Source of the DNA: Clostridium sp. CF012 | GTDB taxonomy: Bacteria > Bacillota > Clostridia > Clostridiales > Clostridiaceae | Direction: 5' to 3' | DNA length: 56,947 nt | NCBI RefSeq assembly: GCF_018861755.1 | Contig: NZ_JAHLEF010000031.1 | Location: 1-56,947 of the forward strand | Shown: positions 9,501 through 19,524 of the stretch, piece by piece | How the letters are laid out: each line of letters starts with the position of its first letter | Position numbering within the stretch: the first letter of the stretch is position 1 | The notes under the pieces: generated by a model | Told to the model about the DNA's origin: nothing | The model's input: only the letters and a program-made list of their open reading frames with translations | The model's database searches: none | Translations under genes and position numbers: made by a program

Positions 9501-9815
9501 TTAGTCTGTTGATATTCTATATTGGATTTCATCTAATATTTCTTTCTGGTCATTTAGCGATGTATATAAATTTAATTTCATTCTACCTTCTTTTTCAACC
9601 CTCAAAAAACTAGTGTATAGATTAACTAAGTTTTTCTCACAACTTAAGATTTCGCTCGCTCTGAGCTCTGCTTCCTTATTAATTGAATTGCTGGTTACTG
9701 GTTCACATTAACTTGCTGCTCCCTCATTGCCAATACCATTTTCAATTTCCCTATACTTATTTACAATTTCTTTCTCTGTTTGGACTAAACTCTCAATTGA
9801 GCTTTTTTTATTCAT
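9501..9815 (-). pseudogene. small ORF interrupted by an in-frame TAA
   Basis: On the minus strand one frame stays open for 105 codons, from ATG at 9813-9815 to TAA at 9501-9503, except for one internal TAA at 9708-9710. The first part reads MNKKSSIESLVQTEKEIVNK and ends ..GAAS. The second part contains NKEAELRASEILSCEKNLV and ends DEIQYRISTD. The hydrophilic, helix-rich composition on both sides of the stop suggests one small gene broken by a point mutation. The start is poorly supported because AGAAGGT abuts the ATG. It could also be two tiny genes or chance. I recognise no family. Confidence 0.4.
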
Positions 9816-9885
9816 ACCTTCTTTTCTATATTATTCACCAAAAGAAAAGGTATATTCAATTTTCAAATAATACATTGATTTTTTT

Positions 9886-9934
9886 AAAAAACAAAACCCC
9901 CTATCTATTTACTAGATAAAGAGTTTTGTTTTTT
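9886..9934 (-). terminator. terminator of the decarboxylase operon
   Basis: AAAAAACAAAAC (9886-9897) pairs with GTTTTGTTTTTT (9923-9934), with an inner TATCTA/TAGATA stem. The arms give U-runs in both directions. It follows the OadB-like gene. A second small hairpin GTTCAC/GTGAAC sits at 9939-9955. Confidence 0.8.
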
Positions 9935-9962
9935 ATAAGTTCACAAAATGTGAACCTACATA

Positions 9963-11102
9963 TTATTTCCCAAAAATGGTTAGAAGAACACCAGCTGCAA
10001 CAGCAGTTCCGATTACACCTGCTACATTAGGGCCCATAGCATGCATAAGCAAGAAATTACTTGGATCTGCCTTTTGTCCCTCTACTTGAGAAACCCTGGC
10101 TGCCATAGGTACTGCTGAAACTCCCGCTGAGCCTATTAGTGGATTAACCTTACCATTTGTAACCTTGCACATAATCTTTCCTATTATAACTCCTGCTGCA
10201 GTACTTATAGCAAAAGCAATGCAACCTATAACAACTATTTTAAAAGTATCCCATTTTAGAAACATCTCTGCTTTTGCTGTGGCTCCAACAGTTACTCCTA
10301 AAAATATAGTTACAACATTTATTAATCCATTTTGAGCTGTATCAGATAATCTACCAACCACACCCGACTCTCTAAACAAATTTCCCAGCATTAGCATTCC
10401 AATTAATGCCGCTACAGATGGGAGCATTAATCCTACTACTAGAGTAACTACTATCGGAAAAATAATTTTCTCAGTTTGCTTAACTTTTCTTAATTGACCC
10501 ATTTTAACTGTTCTTTCTTTTTCTGTAGTTAATAATCTCATTATAGGTGGCTGTATAAGTGGTACTAAGGCCATATATGAATAGGCTGCCACCGCAATTG
10601 GTCCCAGAAGGTGTTTTGCCAACTTACTAGTTAAAAAGATGGCTGTAGGCCCATCTGCGCCCCCTATAATACCTATTGAAGCCGCTTCCTGTGGAGTAAA
10701 CCCCATAAGTATCGCTGTAGTAAATGCAAAGAAAACTCCAAATTGTGCACCCGCTCCCATGAGCACACTAGACGGATTTGCTATTAGAGGACCAAAGTCC
10801 GTCATAGCCCCCACCCCTAAAAATATTAGCGGTGGATATATATCTAGTTCTACCCCTTTGTATAAGTAATAAAATAACCCTCCCGCTTCGTTTCCATGTG
10901 GCCCAGCCATAATATTAGTAATTGGTAAATTTACGAGTAGCATTCCAAAGGCTATTGGTAAAAGAAGTAGTGGCTCAAATTTTTTATGAATAGCTAAATA
11001 TATAAGTAAACATGCTATCCCTATCATTGTAATATATTGCAAATTCAATTTTACAAAGCCAGAAGAAAGCCATAAGTCCTTTAACACTTGTAAGATATCC
11101 AT
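9963..11102 (-). CDS. sodium ion-translocating decarboxylase, beta subunit (OadB/MmdB/GcdB family)
   Basis: Integral membrane subunit that decarboxylates carboxybiotin and pumps Na+ out of the cell. The 379-aa length is standard for the family. Multiple hydrophobic segments begin near residue 20. The conserved re-entrant motif IGGADGPTAIF (about 147-157) is present, as are MLMLGNLFRESGVVGRL and the C-terminal MHAMGPNVAGVIGTAVAAGV. It starts 22 bp after the biotin carrier gene, with GAGAGGT upstream of the ATG. Gene order (transferase, gamma-like, biotin carrier, beta) resembles mmd and gcd operons, but the substrate cannot be read from this subunit. Confidence 0.93.
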   Translation of the reverse strand: MDILQVLKDLWLSSGFVKLNLQYITMIGIACLLIYLAIHKKFEPLLLLPIAFGMLLVNLPITNIMAGPHGNEAGGLFYYLYKGVELDIYPPLIFLGVGAMTDFGPLIANPSSVLMGAGAQFGVFFAFTTAILMGFTPQEAASIGIIGGADGPTAIFLTSKLAKHLLGPIAVAAYSYMALVPLIQPPIMRLLTTEKERTVKMGQLRKVKQTEKIIFPIVVTLVVGLMLPSVAALIGMLMLGNLFRESGVVGRLSDTAQNGLINVVTIFLGVTVGATAKAEMFLKWDTFKIVVIGCIAFAISTAAGVIIGKIMCKVTNGKVNPLIGSAGVSAVPMAARVSQVEGQKADPSNFLLMHAMGPNVAGVIGTAVAAGVLLTIFGK

Positions 11103-11123
11103 TAATATTACCTCTCTCCCTTG

Positions 11124-11501
11124 TTACTGAATAACTGCCAATATGTCTCCTGTATTAACATTTGCCCCATTAGCTACATTTACCTCAATAATCTTTGCAT
11201 CATGTGGCGCCATAATTTCATTCTGCATTTTCATAGCCTCAAGTATAAACATTACTTGACCTGTTTTAACATTATCACCGGGACTCACATTGACTTTAAG
11301 CACAGTTCCTGGCATTGGGCATTCTATTTTCTCACCGGCGTTTATTATTTTTTTCACTTCTACCTTCGGTGATGGTTGAGCTTTTGTAGGGGTCTCCTTC
11401 GTTACTGCTACAGGTGACGAGCTACTAGAAAATTCTCCTATAACCTCTTCAACTTCTACTTCATATGAAATCCCATTAACTTTTATATTATATTTATTCA
11501 T
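11124..11501 (-). CDS. biotin carrier (biotinyl domain) subunit of decarboxylase
   Basis: A 125-aa carrier that shuttles the carboxyl group between the carboxyltransferase and the membrane beta subunit. The C-terminal biotinyl domain contains EAMKM with the biotinylated lysine at about residue 91, flanked by the usual PMPGTV and GDNV turns. The N-terminal 50 residues are a short beta-rich segment plus a linker rich in Ser, Pro, Thr and Lys, which suits a swinging arm. GGGGG lies upstream of the ATG. It sits between the OadG-like and OadB-like genes, with 15 and 21 bp gaps. Confidence 0.93.
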   Translation of the reverse strand: MNKYNIKVNGISYEVEVEEVIGEFSSSSSPVAVTKETPTKAQPSPKVEVKKIINAGEKIECPMPGTVLKVNVSPGDNVKTGQVMFILEAMKMQNEIMAPHDAKIIEVNVANGANVNTGDILAVIQ

Positions 11502-11516
11502 TTTTATTCCCCCTAA

Positions 11517-11870
11517 CTATGCCTTTAAATTACTTTCAAATGCAGATATTCCCCAGCCTAAGTTGTTGTTATTTATTCTTTTAATTGATTTTATTTTCAA
11601 ATTTGATTGCGGTACATCTAGGTAAGCAGCTAAAACTGCAGCTATTACCGCCACTACTTCCAAATCATCTTCAAGTTCAGATTCAACTTCATCTATTTCT
11701 TCCTTTTCCTTATGGATTATATCTACCTTATGGTTCACAGTTTTTTTTGCCATAGTATTTATTATAAAACTTTGCAGTCTAATTATATATTGTAGAATAA
11801 TCAACAAGACAAAAACTATTGTCATGGCTACAAACGTAGTACTTAATGCATCTAAAAATGAAAGTTTCAT
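11517..11870 (-). CDS. OadG/MmdD-like small membrane subunit
   Basis: A 117-aa protein with one N-terminal transmembrane helix (TTFVAMTIVFVLLIILQYII, residues about 12-31), then an acidic charged linker (EKEEIDEVESELEDDLE) and a VVAVIAAVLAAYL segment typical of gamma subunits of sodium-pump decarboxylases. In known complexes this subunit anchors and stabilises the transferase and beta subunits. It is 13 bp from the carboxyltransferase gene and 15 bp from the biotin carrier gene. Assignment rests on topology, size and operon position, since gamma subunits are poorly conserved. Confidence 0.85.
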   Translation of the reverse strand: MKLSFLDALSTTFVAMTIVFVLLIILQYIIRLQSFIINTMAKKTVNHKVDIIHKEKEEIDEVESELEDDLEVVAVIAAVLAAYLDVPQSNLKIKSIKRINNNNLGWGISAFESNLKA

Positions 11871-11883
11871 ACATCTATTCCCC

Positions 11884-13374
11884 CTATATTAAAGTAGTTC
11901 CATGTTTTTTAGGGTACTTTATCTCTCTCTTACTATGGAGCATATCTAAACTTGCAAAAATTCTTTGTTTCGTCTCTGAAGGCATAATAATATCATCTAT
12001 AATTCCTTTTTCCGCTGCACTGTATGGGCTAGTTACTTCCTCTAAATATTTAAGTATCATTTCTTGTTCCTTTAATCTAGGATGCTCTGCTTGTACAATT
12101 TCATCTTTATGTAAAATTTTTATTAATATTTCTGGCTGAGTTACTGATATTTTAGCAGTTGGCCATGCATATGACACATCAAAAGCTACTTCTTTGCTTG
12201 CAAGTGCTAAATATCCTGCCCCATAAGCTTTTCCTATAATTAGTGAAACCTTTGGTACTGTTGCTTCTATTAATGTATATATCATTTTTGAAACATGAGC
12301 GGATAATCCATTTTGTTCCTCAGCTAAACTAATTGCAAATCCATCAGTATCTACGATGCTCAATATAGGAATATTATAGCAATCACATATTTTAACAAAC
12401 CTACTGATTTTTTCGGAAATTCTAATGTTTAAATTTACATCTTGATTTTCTGCATTAGTAATTATGCCAGTGGTGATACCATTTATTTTAGCTAAGCAAG
12501 TTATAATACTTGCCTCCCAGTTATTATTTAATTCTATAATACTATCTTCATCAGCCAAAGACCTCATTACTTCATATGAATTAACCATTTCATTATTAGC
12601 CATTTGGTTCAGGTTGTCATTTAAATCGTTTAAACTAGGGGTTTCCTTTCCCATTGGTGCCGCTTCCATATTGTTTGAAGGAATGTATTCAAGAATTTTT
12701 TTTACAATTACAAAAGCTGCTGCATCATTTGCTGCAACAATTTGAATGTTTCCATTTTCGCTACACTTGCTAGCACTTGAATACATTTTACTATTCACAT
12801 ATTTCTCTTCTTCGCAGGTAAGCTTTTTATCTGAGCTTATTCCTAGCTCGGAAGAATTATGGACCATTATAGTAAAATCACTCATCGTTGCACTTAGTGC
12901 CGCAATTCCCAGGCAAGGACCTGCAATTACTGCTATTTGTGGAACCACTCCGGAAAGCTTCGCATTTCTCTTCAATATACCTCCATAGGAAGTTAAAATA
13001 TCTAATCCCTCTGATAATTTAGCCCCTACTGAGTCGAAAACTTGTATTAGAGGAGCTCCCATTTTAATTGCCATATCCATAACATTGCAAATCTTATTGC
13101 TGTTTGCAATATTTACAGCTCCTCCATCCACTGTATAATCTTGACTATATATATATACTAACTTCCCATGAACAGTTCCGTGCCCCGTTATTACTCCAGC
13201 CCCATTATTCCCTACCAAGGCACCTATTTCAATAAATGAGCCCTCTTCGAGAATAGATTTTATTCTCTCTCTTGCAGTCATTTTGTGTAAATTATGTTGC
13301 ATTTCTACCTTAGAGTCTCCGCCACCTTGGTGAGATTTTTTTACAATTTCAATTAAGTTATCTACCTTCTCCAT
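11884..13374 (-). CDS. divergent acyl-CoA carboxyltransferase (MmdA-like alpha subunit)
   Basis: Member of the crotonase-fold carboxyltransferase family, expected to transfer a carboxyl group from an acyl-CoA to biotin as the alpha subunit of the Na+ pump. The protein is about 496 aa, close to MmdA. Family marks include MTARERIKSILEEGSFIEIG, a GHGTVHGKLVYIYSQDYTV strand pair and EATVPKVSLIIGKAYGAGY. Oxyanion-loop motifs deviate: DSVGAKLSEG replaces the usual DSGGARxQEG, and GAGY replaces GGAY. The substrate is therefore open (methylmalonyl-, malonyl- or glutaconyl-CoA). The start is set at 13374 because GGAGGT abuts the earlier ATG but is well spaced for this one. It is the first gene of a four-gene operon. 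Confidence 0.85.
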   Translation of the reverse strand: MEKVDNLIEIVKKSHQGGGDSKVEMQHNLHKMTARERIKSILEEGSFIEIGALVGNNGAGVITGHGTVHGKLVYIYSQDYTVDGGAVNIANSNKICNVMDMAIKMGAPLIQVFDSVGAKLSEGLDILTSYGGILKRNAKLSGVVPQIAVIAGPCLGIAALSATMSDFTIMVHNSSELGISSDKKLTCEEEKYVNSKMYSSASKCSENGNIQIVAANDAAAFVIVKKILEYIPSNNMEAAPMGKETPSLNDLNDNLNQMANNEMVNSYEVMRSLADEDSIIELNNNWEASIITCLAKINGITTGIITNAENQDVNLNIRISEKISRFVKICDCYNIPILSIVDTDGFAISLAEEQNGLSAHVSKMIYTLIEATVPKVSLIIGKAYGAGYLALASKEVAFDVSYAWPTAKISVTQPEILIKILHKDEIVQAEHPRLKEQEMILKYLEEVTSPYSAAEKGIIDDIIMPSETKQRIFASLDMLHSKREIKYPKKHGTTLI

Positions 13375-13490
13375 ATCCATACCTCCATTTATAAATCATG
13401 AAAATTCCCGCCCATAATGATAGTATCACAAGAAATGAATTTTGTATATTTATTTCTGCAAGTTATAAATCATTTTTCTGTTTATTGAAA

Positions 13491-13530
13491 AAATAAGGTT
13501 GCTATAGATATATTCTATAACAACCTTATT
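13491..13530 (-). terminator. fhs transcription terminator
   Basis: Stem AATAAGGTTGTTATAG/CTATAGCAACCTTATT on the minus strand, closed by a 7-nt loop and followed by U residues. It lies directly downstream of fhs. Confidence 0.9.
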
Positions 13531-13535
13531 CACAT

Positions 13536-15206
13536 TTAAAATAAACCAGATATAGTACCATCTTCAGAAATATCCATTTTATCCGCTGCTGGTACCTTAG
13601 GAAGACCAGGCATTGTCATTATGCTTCCCGTTAAAGCTACAATAAATCCAGCACCATTGGAAATTTTAACTTCCTTAACATTTATTGTGAAATTTCTTGG
13701 TCTTCCTAGTAAACTTGGATTATCTGATAGTGAATTTTGAGTTTTAGCTACACATATAGGAATTCTATCTAATTCAAGTTTTTCTATTTCGGCAATTTGC
13801 TTATTTGCAGAAGAACTATATTCTACTCCATCTGCCCCATATATTTCTGTGGCAATAATGTTTATTTTTTCTTTTATAGTTAACTTGTGATCATATAGTA
13901 CTTTAAAGTTGCTTTTTTCATTTTCAATAGTGTCTAATACCTTATTAGCTAACTCTAGGCCCCCATCTGCGCCCTTTTCCCACACTTCAGTTAGTGCTAC
14001 TTTAACGTTCATTTTACCACAAAATGCACTTATATACTGGATTTCTTCCTCAGTATCAGCCATGAACTTATTTATTGCGACTACTACAGGAACACCGTAT
14101 TTCTTAATGTTTTCAATTTGCTTTTCTAGATTTTCGATTCCTCTTGATAGAGCTTCTACATTAGGCTCGTTTAGTTTATCTTTTTTTACTCCACCATGAT
14201 GTTTAAGTGCTCTTATTGTAGCTACAAGAACTACGCAATCCGGTTCCAAATTGCCATATCTGCATTTTATATCAAAGAATTTCTCAGCCCCTAAATCTGC
14301 TCCAAATCCCGCTTCTGTTACAACATAATCCCCGAGTTTCAAAGCCATTTTAGTAGCGAGTAAGCTATTACAACCATGAGCAATATTCGCAAAAGGTCCG
14401 CCATGTATTATAGCGGGTGTGTTATCAAGAGTCTGAACTAGATTCGGTTTTATTGCATCCTTCATAAGTAGTGCCATTGCACCATTTATTTTTAAGTCAC
14501 TGCAATAAATAGGATTACTTTGCAGGTCATAGGCTACTAATATTTTGCCCATTCTCTGTTTTAGGTCCATAAGGTCTTCAGATAAACATAAAATAGCCAT
14601 TATTTCTGACGCTACGGTTATCATAAATCCATCTTCCCGCACAAAACCATTAGGCTTACCACCCAGTCCAACAACAATACTACGAATGGCCCTATCATTC
14701 ATATCCATAACTCTTCTAAATGTGATTCTTCTGCTATCAATTCCTAACACATTACCTTGATGAATATGATTATCTATAGCAGCTGATAGTAAATTGTTAG
14801 CTGCTGTTATTGCATGCATATCTCCTGTAAAATGTAAATTTATATCCTCCATTGGTACCACTTGAGCATATCCGCCACCAGCAGCTCCACCTTTAACGCC
14901 GAATACCGGTCCCAAGGAAGGTTCTCGAAGTGCTATCACTGCATTATTGCCTTGCTTACATAGCGCTTGTCCAAGACCTATCGTAACCGTGGATTTCCCT
15001 TCCCCTGCAGGAGTTGGATTTATGGCTGTAACTAATATTAGCTTACCATTTTTTTTATTTTCATTTCTTTTAAGTACATCTAAAGAAATCTTTGATTTAT
15101 ATTTTCCGTATAAATCAATATCATCCTCAGTTAATCCCATCTTTTCTGCCACCTTAATTATTGGTAGCATCTTAGCACTTTGTGCAATTTCTATATCACT
15201 TTTCAT
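13536..15206 (-). CDS. fhs: formate--tetrahydrofolate ligase
   Basis: Makes 10-formyl-THF from formate, ATP and THF for one-carbon metabolism in the cytosol. The protein is about 556 aa, the usual length. It contains the P-loop-like ATP motif [18 protein letters not shown] (about 65-82), the family block [21 protein letters not shown], and the C-terminal [14 protein letters not shown]. The start is set at the ATG at 15206 because AAGGAG overlaps the earlier in-frame GTG but is eight bases from this ATG. The gene is monocistronic with a good terminator. Fhs is common in clostridia and does not by itself imply acetogenesis. Confidence 0.96.
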   Translation of the reverse strand: MKSDIEIAQSAKMLPIIKVAEKMGLTEDDIDLYGKYKSKISLDVLKRNENKKNGKLILVTAINPTPAGEGKSTVTIGLGQALCKQGNNAVIALREPSLGPVFGVKGGAAGGGYAQVVPMEDINLHFTGDMHAITAANNLLSAAIDNHIHQGNVLGIDSRRITFRRVMDMNDRAIRSIVVGLGGKPNGFVREDGFMITVASEIMAILCLSEDLMDLKQRMGKILVAYDLQSNPIYCSDLKINGAMALLMKDAIKPNLVQTLDNTPAIIHGGPFANIAHGCNSLLATKMALKLGDYVVTEAGFGADLGAEKFFDIKCRYGNLEPDCVVLVATIRALKHHGGVKKDKLNEPNVEALSRGIENLEKQIENIKKYGVPVVVAINKFMADTEEEIQYISAFCGKMNVKVALTEVWEKGADGGLELANKVLDTIENEKSNFKVLYDHKLTIKEKINIIATEIYGADGVEYSSSANKQIAEIEKLELDRIPICVAKTQNSLSDNPSLLGRPRNFTINVKEVKISNGAGFIVALTGSIMTMPGLPKVPAADKMDISEDGTISGLF

Positions 15207-15348
15207 ATACTTCACTCCTTAATATTTATTAAACAAAAAATTTGCCTTTAAAGGAATTATTTCTAGAATAGTACCATTTCTTTTTATTATATCAGATGTT
15301 GAAGTAAAAATGCAGTAAAGATTTCAGAAAATTGGAGCAATAAAAAAA

Positions 15349-15382
15349 AAAAGACATACAGTAAATTTACTGTATGTCTTTT
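15349..15382 (-). terminator. ftsH transcription terminator
   Basis: A perfect palindrome: AAAGACATACAGTAAA is followed directly by its reverse complement, with long A/T runs on both sides. It lies six bases beyond the ftsH stop and gives a strong U-tract on the minus strand. Confidence 0.9.
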
Positions 15383-15387
15383 TATCG

Positions 15388-17223
15388 CTAAATCTTTGAT
15401 AAATCAATGTTATCTGAATCTGGTCTAGCCATTATCTCCTCAAAGTCCACGCCTTCGAGTTTTTCTTTTATAAGTAGTTCTTGAGCTACTGCATGAAGTT
15501 TATTTATATTTTCAGAAAGGATTTTTTCAGCCTTTGCATAGGCTTCATCAATAAGAGCCTTGACTTCTGAATCTATTTTATAAGCTATCTGCTCACTAAA
15601 GTTTCTACTTTTCCCTAAATCTCTTCCAAGGAATACTTCATTATGATCATTACCAAAAGATATTGGTCCAAGTTCATCGCTCATACCATATTCCATAATC
15701 ATTTTTCTTGCAATAGCTGATGCTCTATCAATATCATTTTTTGCACCTGTGCTAATATCTTCAAGTATTAATTTTTCTGCAACCCTACCACCGAGAAGTC
15801 CAACCATTTCATCTTTAAGTTTTAACTTAGACGTATACGCGGTATCTTCTTCCGGTAGATGCATTGTGTATCCACCTGCCATACCTCTTGGGATAATACT
15901 TATTTGATGAATTGGATCTGAAAGTGGAGAGTATTTCATTACTACAGCATGCCCAGCCTCATGATATGCTGTTAATTTTCTATCTTTTTCACTGATAACC
16001 TTGCTCTTCTTTTCAGGACCTGCAATAACCCTAGTTACTGCTTCATCGAGTTCCTTCATCCCTATCTCTTTTTTATCACTTCTTACTGAAAGTAATGCAG
16101 CTTCGTTCATTAAATTCTCAAGGTCTGCACCAGTGAACCCCGGTGTCCTTTTTGCTAACACTTGAAGATTTACTTCTTCTGCTAAATGTTTACCTTTAGA
16201 ATGTACAATTAAAATTTCTTCTCTTCCTTTAACATCAGGTGCACCTACTAATATATGTCTATCAAATCTACCTGGTCTTAAAAGAGCAGGATCCAGTATG
16301 TCTGGTCTATTGGTAGCAGCTATCATTATTATTCCTTCATTTACACCAAAACCATCCATTTCAACTAATAGCTGATTTAGAGTTTGCTCTCTTTCATCAT
16401 GACCTCCGCCAAGGCCTGCGCCTCTTTGTCTACCTACTGCGTCAATTTCATCAATAAATATTATACAAGGTGCGCTTTTTTTCGCTTGTTCAAATAAATC
16501 TCTTACTCTTGAAGCTCCAACACCTACAAACATCTCTACAAATTCAGAACCCGATATACTATAGAAAGGCACTCCTGCTTCTCCTGATACGGCTCTCGCA
16601 AGTAAAGTCTTACCTGTACCTGGTGGTCCTACAAGAAGAATACCTTTAGGAATTCTTGCACCGGCTTCTAAATATCTTTTAGGTTGTTTTAAGAAATCCA
16701 CAACTTCTGCCAGTTCTTCCTTCTCCTCATCTTCTCCTGCTACATCATCAAATGTAACTTTCTTCTTATCCGGCGTGGCTATTTTGGCTCTACTTTTTCC
16801 AAAGTTCATTACACCTCTATTACCACCGCCGCCACCACCTTGTGATTGCTGCATATACATAAACCAAAATGCTACTAACATTAAAATTATAAGCAATGTT
16901 GGTACTACTTGTAACCACATTGGCATGGTAGCTGGCTTTATATATGTTTCTTGGACATCTGTATTTGGGTATTTATCCATAACTTGCAATAATCTTTGTA
17001 ATGGAACTGTGGTTTCGTATTTTGTTCCATCCTTTAATTCTCCCGCAACAGTTTTATCTTCTCTTACTTGAACACTTTTAATTTCTTTTTTAACCCAATA
17101 TTCTTGAAATTTATCAACTCTAATTGTGCTAGCATCTTTACCTGTTTCTCTTAAGGCTAATGATGCTAAAATCACAAGTACAAATACTACTAGCCATATT
17201 GATGCACTAGAAATTTTTTTCAT
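15388..17223 (-). CDS. ftsH: ATP-dependent zinc metalloprotease FtsH
   Basis: Membrane-anchored AAA+ protease that degrades misfolded membrane and regulatory proteins. In 611 aa it shows two transmembrane helices (about 7-25 and 105-125) around an extracytoplasmic domain and a glycine-rich linker ([10 protein letters not shown]). The AAA module has Walker A GPPGTGKT, Walker B IIFIDEID, the [23 protein letters not shown], and the zinc site HEAGH, with a downstream acidic ligand in the region [13 protein letters not shown]. Every key residue is present. hpt lies 113 bp upstream and tilS before that, a conserved order in Firmicutes. Confidence 0.97.
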   Translation of the reverse strand: MKKISSASIWLVVFVLVILASLALRETGKDASTIRVDKFQEYWVKKEIKSVQVREDKTVAGELKDGTKYETTVPLQRLLQVMDKYPNTDVQETYIKPATMPMWLQVVPTLLIILMLVAFWFMYMQQSQGGGGGGNRGVMNFGKSRAKIATPDKKKVTFDDVAGEDEEKEELAEVVDFLKQPKRYLEAGARIPKGILLVGPPGTGKTLLARAVSGEAGVPFYSISGSEFVEMFVGVGASRVRDLFEQAKKSAPCIIFIDEIDAVGRQRGAGLGGGHDEREQTLNQLLVEMDGFGVNEGIIMIAATNRPDILDPALLRPGRFDRHILVGAPDVKGREEILIVHSKGKHLAEEVNLQVLAKRTPGFTGADLENLMNEAALLSVRSDKKEIGMKELDEAVTRVIAGPEKKSKVISEKDRKLTAYHEAGHAVVMKYSPLSDPIHQISIIPRGMAGGYTMHLPEEDTAYTSKLKLKDEMVGLLGGRVAEKLILEDISTGAKNDIDRASAIARKMIMEYGMSDELGPISFGNDHNEVFLGRDLGKSRNFSEQIAYKIDSEVKALIDEAYAKAEKILSENINKLHAVAQELLIKEKLEGVDFEEIMARPDSDNIDLSKI

Positions 17224-17336
17224 TAAAAACCCCCCTCTCGCGTTTTAGTTACTTTAAAATTTTATCACATTAAAAATCACATGACAATAAAATATATATT
17301 AATTATTAATTAATATAATATATGTCCTGTACATAT

Positions 17337-17873
17337 TTACTTATAAATTTCATCTTTAAGTATTCCTATGTATGGCAAATTTCTATACTTCTCTGCAAAG
17401 TCTAATCCGTATCCTACAAGAAAATAATCTGGCACATTATAGCCCAAATATTTAACATCTATATCTACGGCTCTTCTCTCTGGTTTATTCAGTAGGCATA
17501 TAATTTCTAAACTACAGGGATTTCTTGCAGATAAATACTTCATTAGATATTTAAGTGTAACCCCAGAGTCTATAATATCTTCTACTATTAGAACGTCCTT
17601 TCCTTCAATCTCAAAGTCTAAATCCTTTAAAATTTTTACAACTCCAGAGGTTTTAGTGGAATTACCATAACTGGATACTGCCATAAAATCCATTTTACAA
17701 GGAATTGTAATTTCTTTTACTAAATCTGACATAAATATAACTGATCCCTTTAAAATACCAATAAGTATAAGCTCTCTTCCAGAATAGTCCTTACTTATCT
17801 TCGCACCCATTTGCCTAACTTTATCCCTTAATTCATCTTCATTGTACAATACCTCTTTAATATCGTTGTTCAT
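17337..17873 (-). CDS. hpt: hypoxanthine phosphoribosyltransferase
   Basis: Salvages hypoxanthine (and often guanine) with PRPP to form IMP or GMP. The 178-aa length is normal. The PRPP-binding motif VLIVEDIIDSGVTL is at about residues 95-108, the flexible-loop segment AVSSYGNSTK lies before it, and the purine-contacting segment PDYFLVGYGLDFAEKYRNLP is near the end. It starts three bases after the tilS stop, with GAGGAA overlapping that stop, which indicates translational coupling. The tilS-hpt-ftsH order is classical. Confidence 0.96.
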   Translation of the reverse strand: MNNDIKEVLYNEDELRDKVRQMGAKISKDYSGRELILIGILKGSVIFMSDLVKEITIPCKMDFMAVSSYGNSTKTSGVVKILKDLDFEIEGKDVLIVEDIIDSGVTLKYLMKYLSARNPCSLEIICLLNKPERRAVDIDVKYLGYNVPDYFLVGYGLDFAEKYRNLPYIGILKDEIYK

Positions 17874-17875
17874 TC

Positions 17876-19276
17876 TTATTCCTCGCTTCCAATTCTAATC
17901 TGCAATATATTTTTAGTATTTTTTGTTACCTTGAATTTTTCACTAATTCTATATCCAACTACCCATGCTATATCATTGCCAAAACATATTAAAGGAATTT
18001 CATTTCTCTTATCTTTAGGTATTTTCAAATCCATAAATAAATCCTTTAATTTCTTGTTGCCCTTCATACCAAGTGGCATGAACTTATCTCCCTGTTTCCT
18101 ATATCTGAATGTTATTGGCTCCAAAGCTTTATCATAGTCAAAACACACAATATAATCATTTCCTTTGACTTCCTCAAATTGCAAATAGGATTTAACATCA
18201 ATTTCTATTACTTTATTCAAAGGTAATGATTGAATGATATTTTTCTCATTAACCTTTAGAGCATACTCCTTATTATTAACCTCAGTAACTTTTTTATGTA
18301 TATGTATATGTATATTTCCATAACAGTTTTCAACTATTATATCCTGCGGTAGCATTGTGGTTTTACCGGTGTCGTGTCTTTGAAGTTCTACAATGTTTGT
18401 TATATGAATTTTCTCAAAGTTATATAAATTATGATTAACCGCAAGAAGCGCGCGTCGTATAATCCTACTTACAATTGCTTCATGTTGTAGAAAGGCACCC
18501 TTATTTATTATAACCATTTGCTCACCTATCACACAATGTTTTTTATACTCTTTTTCAGAAACATTCTCTAGATAATCATTATCCTTTTTAAGGATATCCG
18601 ATAATCGGTTTATTGTATTAATTATGTCACTATTAAAATTTTCTTCAATATACGGAATTAAATCCAACCTAACTTTATTTCTAGCATAAATTGTTTCTAA
18701 ATTCGATTTATCTATTCTTGGGTGAATATCATTTTTTTCACAATACTTTTCTATTTCACTCCTACTAAGATGAAGTATGGGTCTCACGTATATTCTATCT
18801 CTGACAGGCTTGATACCTACCATACCTTCAATACCCGTTCCCCTCATTATCCTCATTAAAATAGTTTCAGCTTGATCATTAGAATTATGTGCTAATGCAA
18901 TTTTGCTTGCATTTAATTTAATCATAAGTTCTTCAAAAAAGTCATATCTTTCTTCTCGTCCCGCCATTTCACAAGATACATTCTTTACTTCCGATATTCT
19001 GTGTATATCCACTCTTTTGCTGTAAAAGTCTATATTCAAACTCTCACAAGTTTTTTTTGCATACTCCTCATCCTTGTCAGATTCAAGGCCTCTAAGACAA
19101 TGATTTAGATGCGCACCAAAAAGTGTAATCCCCCATTCTTCCTTCAATTCATTTAAAATATAGAGCAAACATGTAGAGTCAGGGCCGCCAGAAAATGCAA
19201 CTATGACCTTATCACCCTTATCAAACATAGAATTTTCTTTTATAAAATTCATAACCTTATGCCACAAAACTTTCAC
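17876..19276 (-). CDS. tilS: tRNA(Ile)-lysidine synthetase TilS
   Basis: Converts the wobble C of tRNA-Ile(CAU) to lysidine, which is essential for AUA decoding. The 466-aa protein has the N-type ATP pyrophosphatase PP-loop AFSGGPDSTCLL at about 28-39, HLNHCLRGLESD, and the HNSNDQAETILMRIMRGTG block. A C-terminal TilS domain ends with FRYRKQGDKFMPLGMKGNKKLKDLF. The longest ORF starts with GTG at 19276. A TTG at 19267 is better spaced from GGGAA and would give MWHKVMNFI, so the exact start is uncertain by three codons. Confidence 0.95.
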   Translation of the reverse strand: MKVLWHKVMNFIKENSMFDKGDKVIVAFSGGPDSTCLLYILNELKEEWGITLFGAHLNHCLRGLESDKDEEYAKKTCESLNIDFYSKRVDIHRISEVKNVSCEMAGREERYDFFEELMIKLNASKIALAHNSNDQAETILMRIMRGTGIEGMVGIKPVRDRIYVRPILHLSRSEIEKYCEKNDIHPRIDKSNLETIYARNKVRLDLIPYIEENFNSDIINTINRLSDILKKDNDYLENVSEKEYKKHCVIGEQMVIINKGAFLQHEAIVSRIIRRALLAVNHNLYNFEKIHITNIVELQRHDTGKTTMLPQDIIVENCYGNIHIHIHKKVTEVNNKEYALKVNEKNIIQSLPLNKVIEIDVKSYLQFEEVKGNDYIVCFDYDKALEPITFRYRKQGDKFMPLGMKGNKKLKDLFMDLKIPKDKRNEIPLICFGNDIAWVVGYRISEKFKVTKNTKNILQIRIGSEE

Positions 19277-19407
19277 TTCCCAAAATTATTTTTCAAAAAA
19301 AATATATCTAAATACTATGTTTATATGTTTTCATTCTTTATTACTATATCATATTACTATATAATTTAATAATATATATTTGAGTTTTTAACAATATTGC
19401 AAAAAAT

Positions 19408-19464
19408 AAAAAATGAAGAATATAAATAAGGCTTTTTTTCTACAACTACTTTTCTTCATTTTTT
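19408..19464 (-). terminator. spoIIE transcription terminator
   Basis: Perfect 13-bp inverted repeat AAAAAATGAAGAA (19408-19420) / TTCTTCATTTTTT (19452-19464) with a 31-nt loop. It has A/T runs on both sides and lies downstream of spoIIE. Confidence 0.7.
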
Positions 19465-19524
19465 ACTTTTCTTTATATAGATACTAATATTATATGAAAT
19501 TCATTTTTTTTATTTTTACAGCCA

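Noticed and set aside
9708-9710. Stop inside the small ORF as a recoded codon
   Set aside because: It is TAA, not TGA, and has no conserved active-site context, so selenocysteine recoding is not plausible.
9683-9919. Plus-strand ORF of 78 codons
   Set aside because: No ribosome binding site, runs antisense to the broken small ORF and into the operon terminator; composition is random-like.
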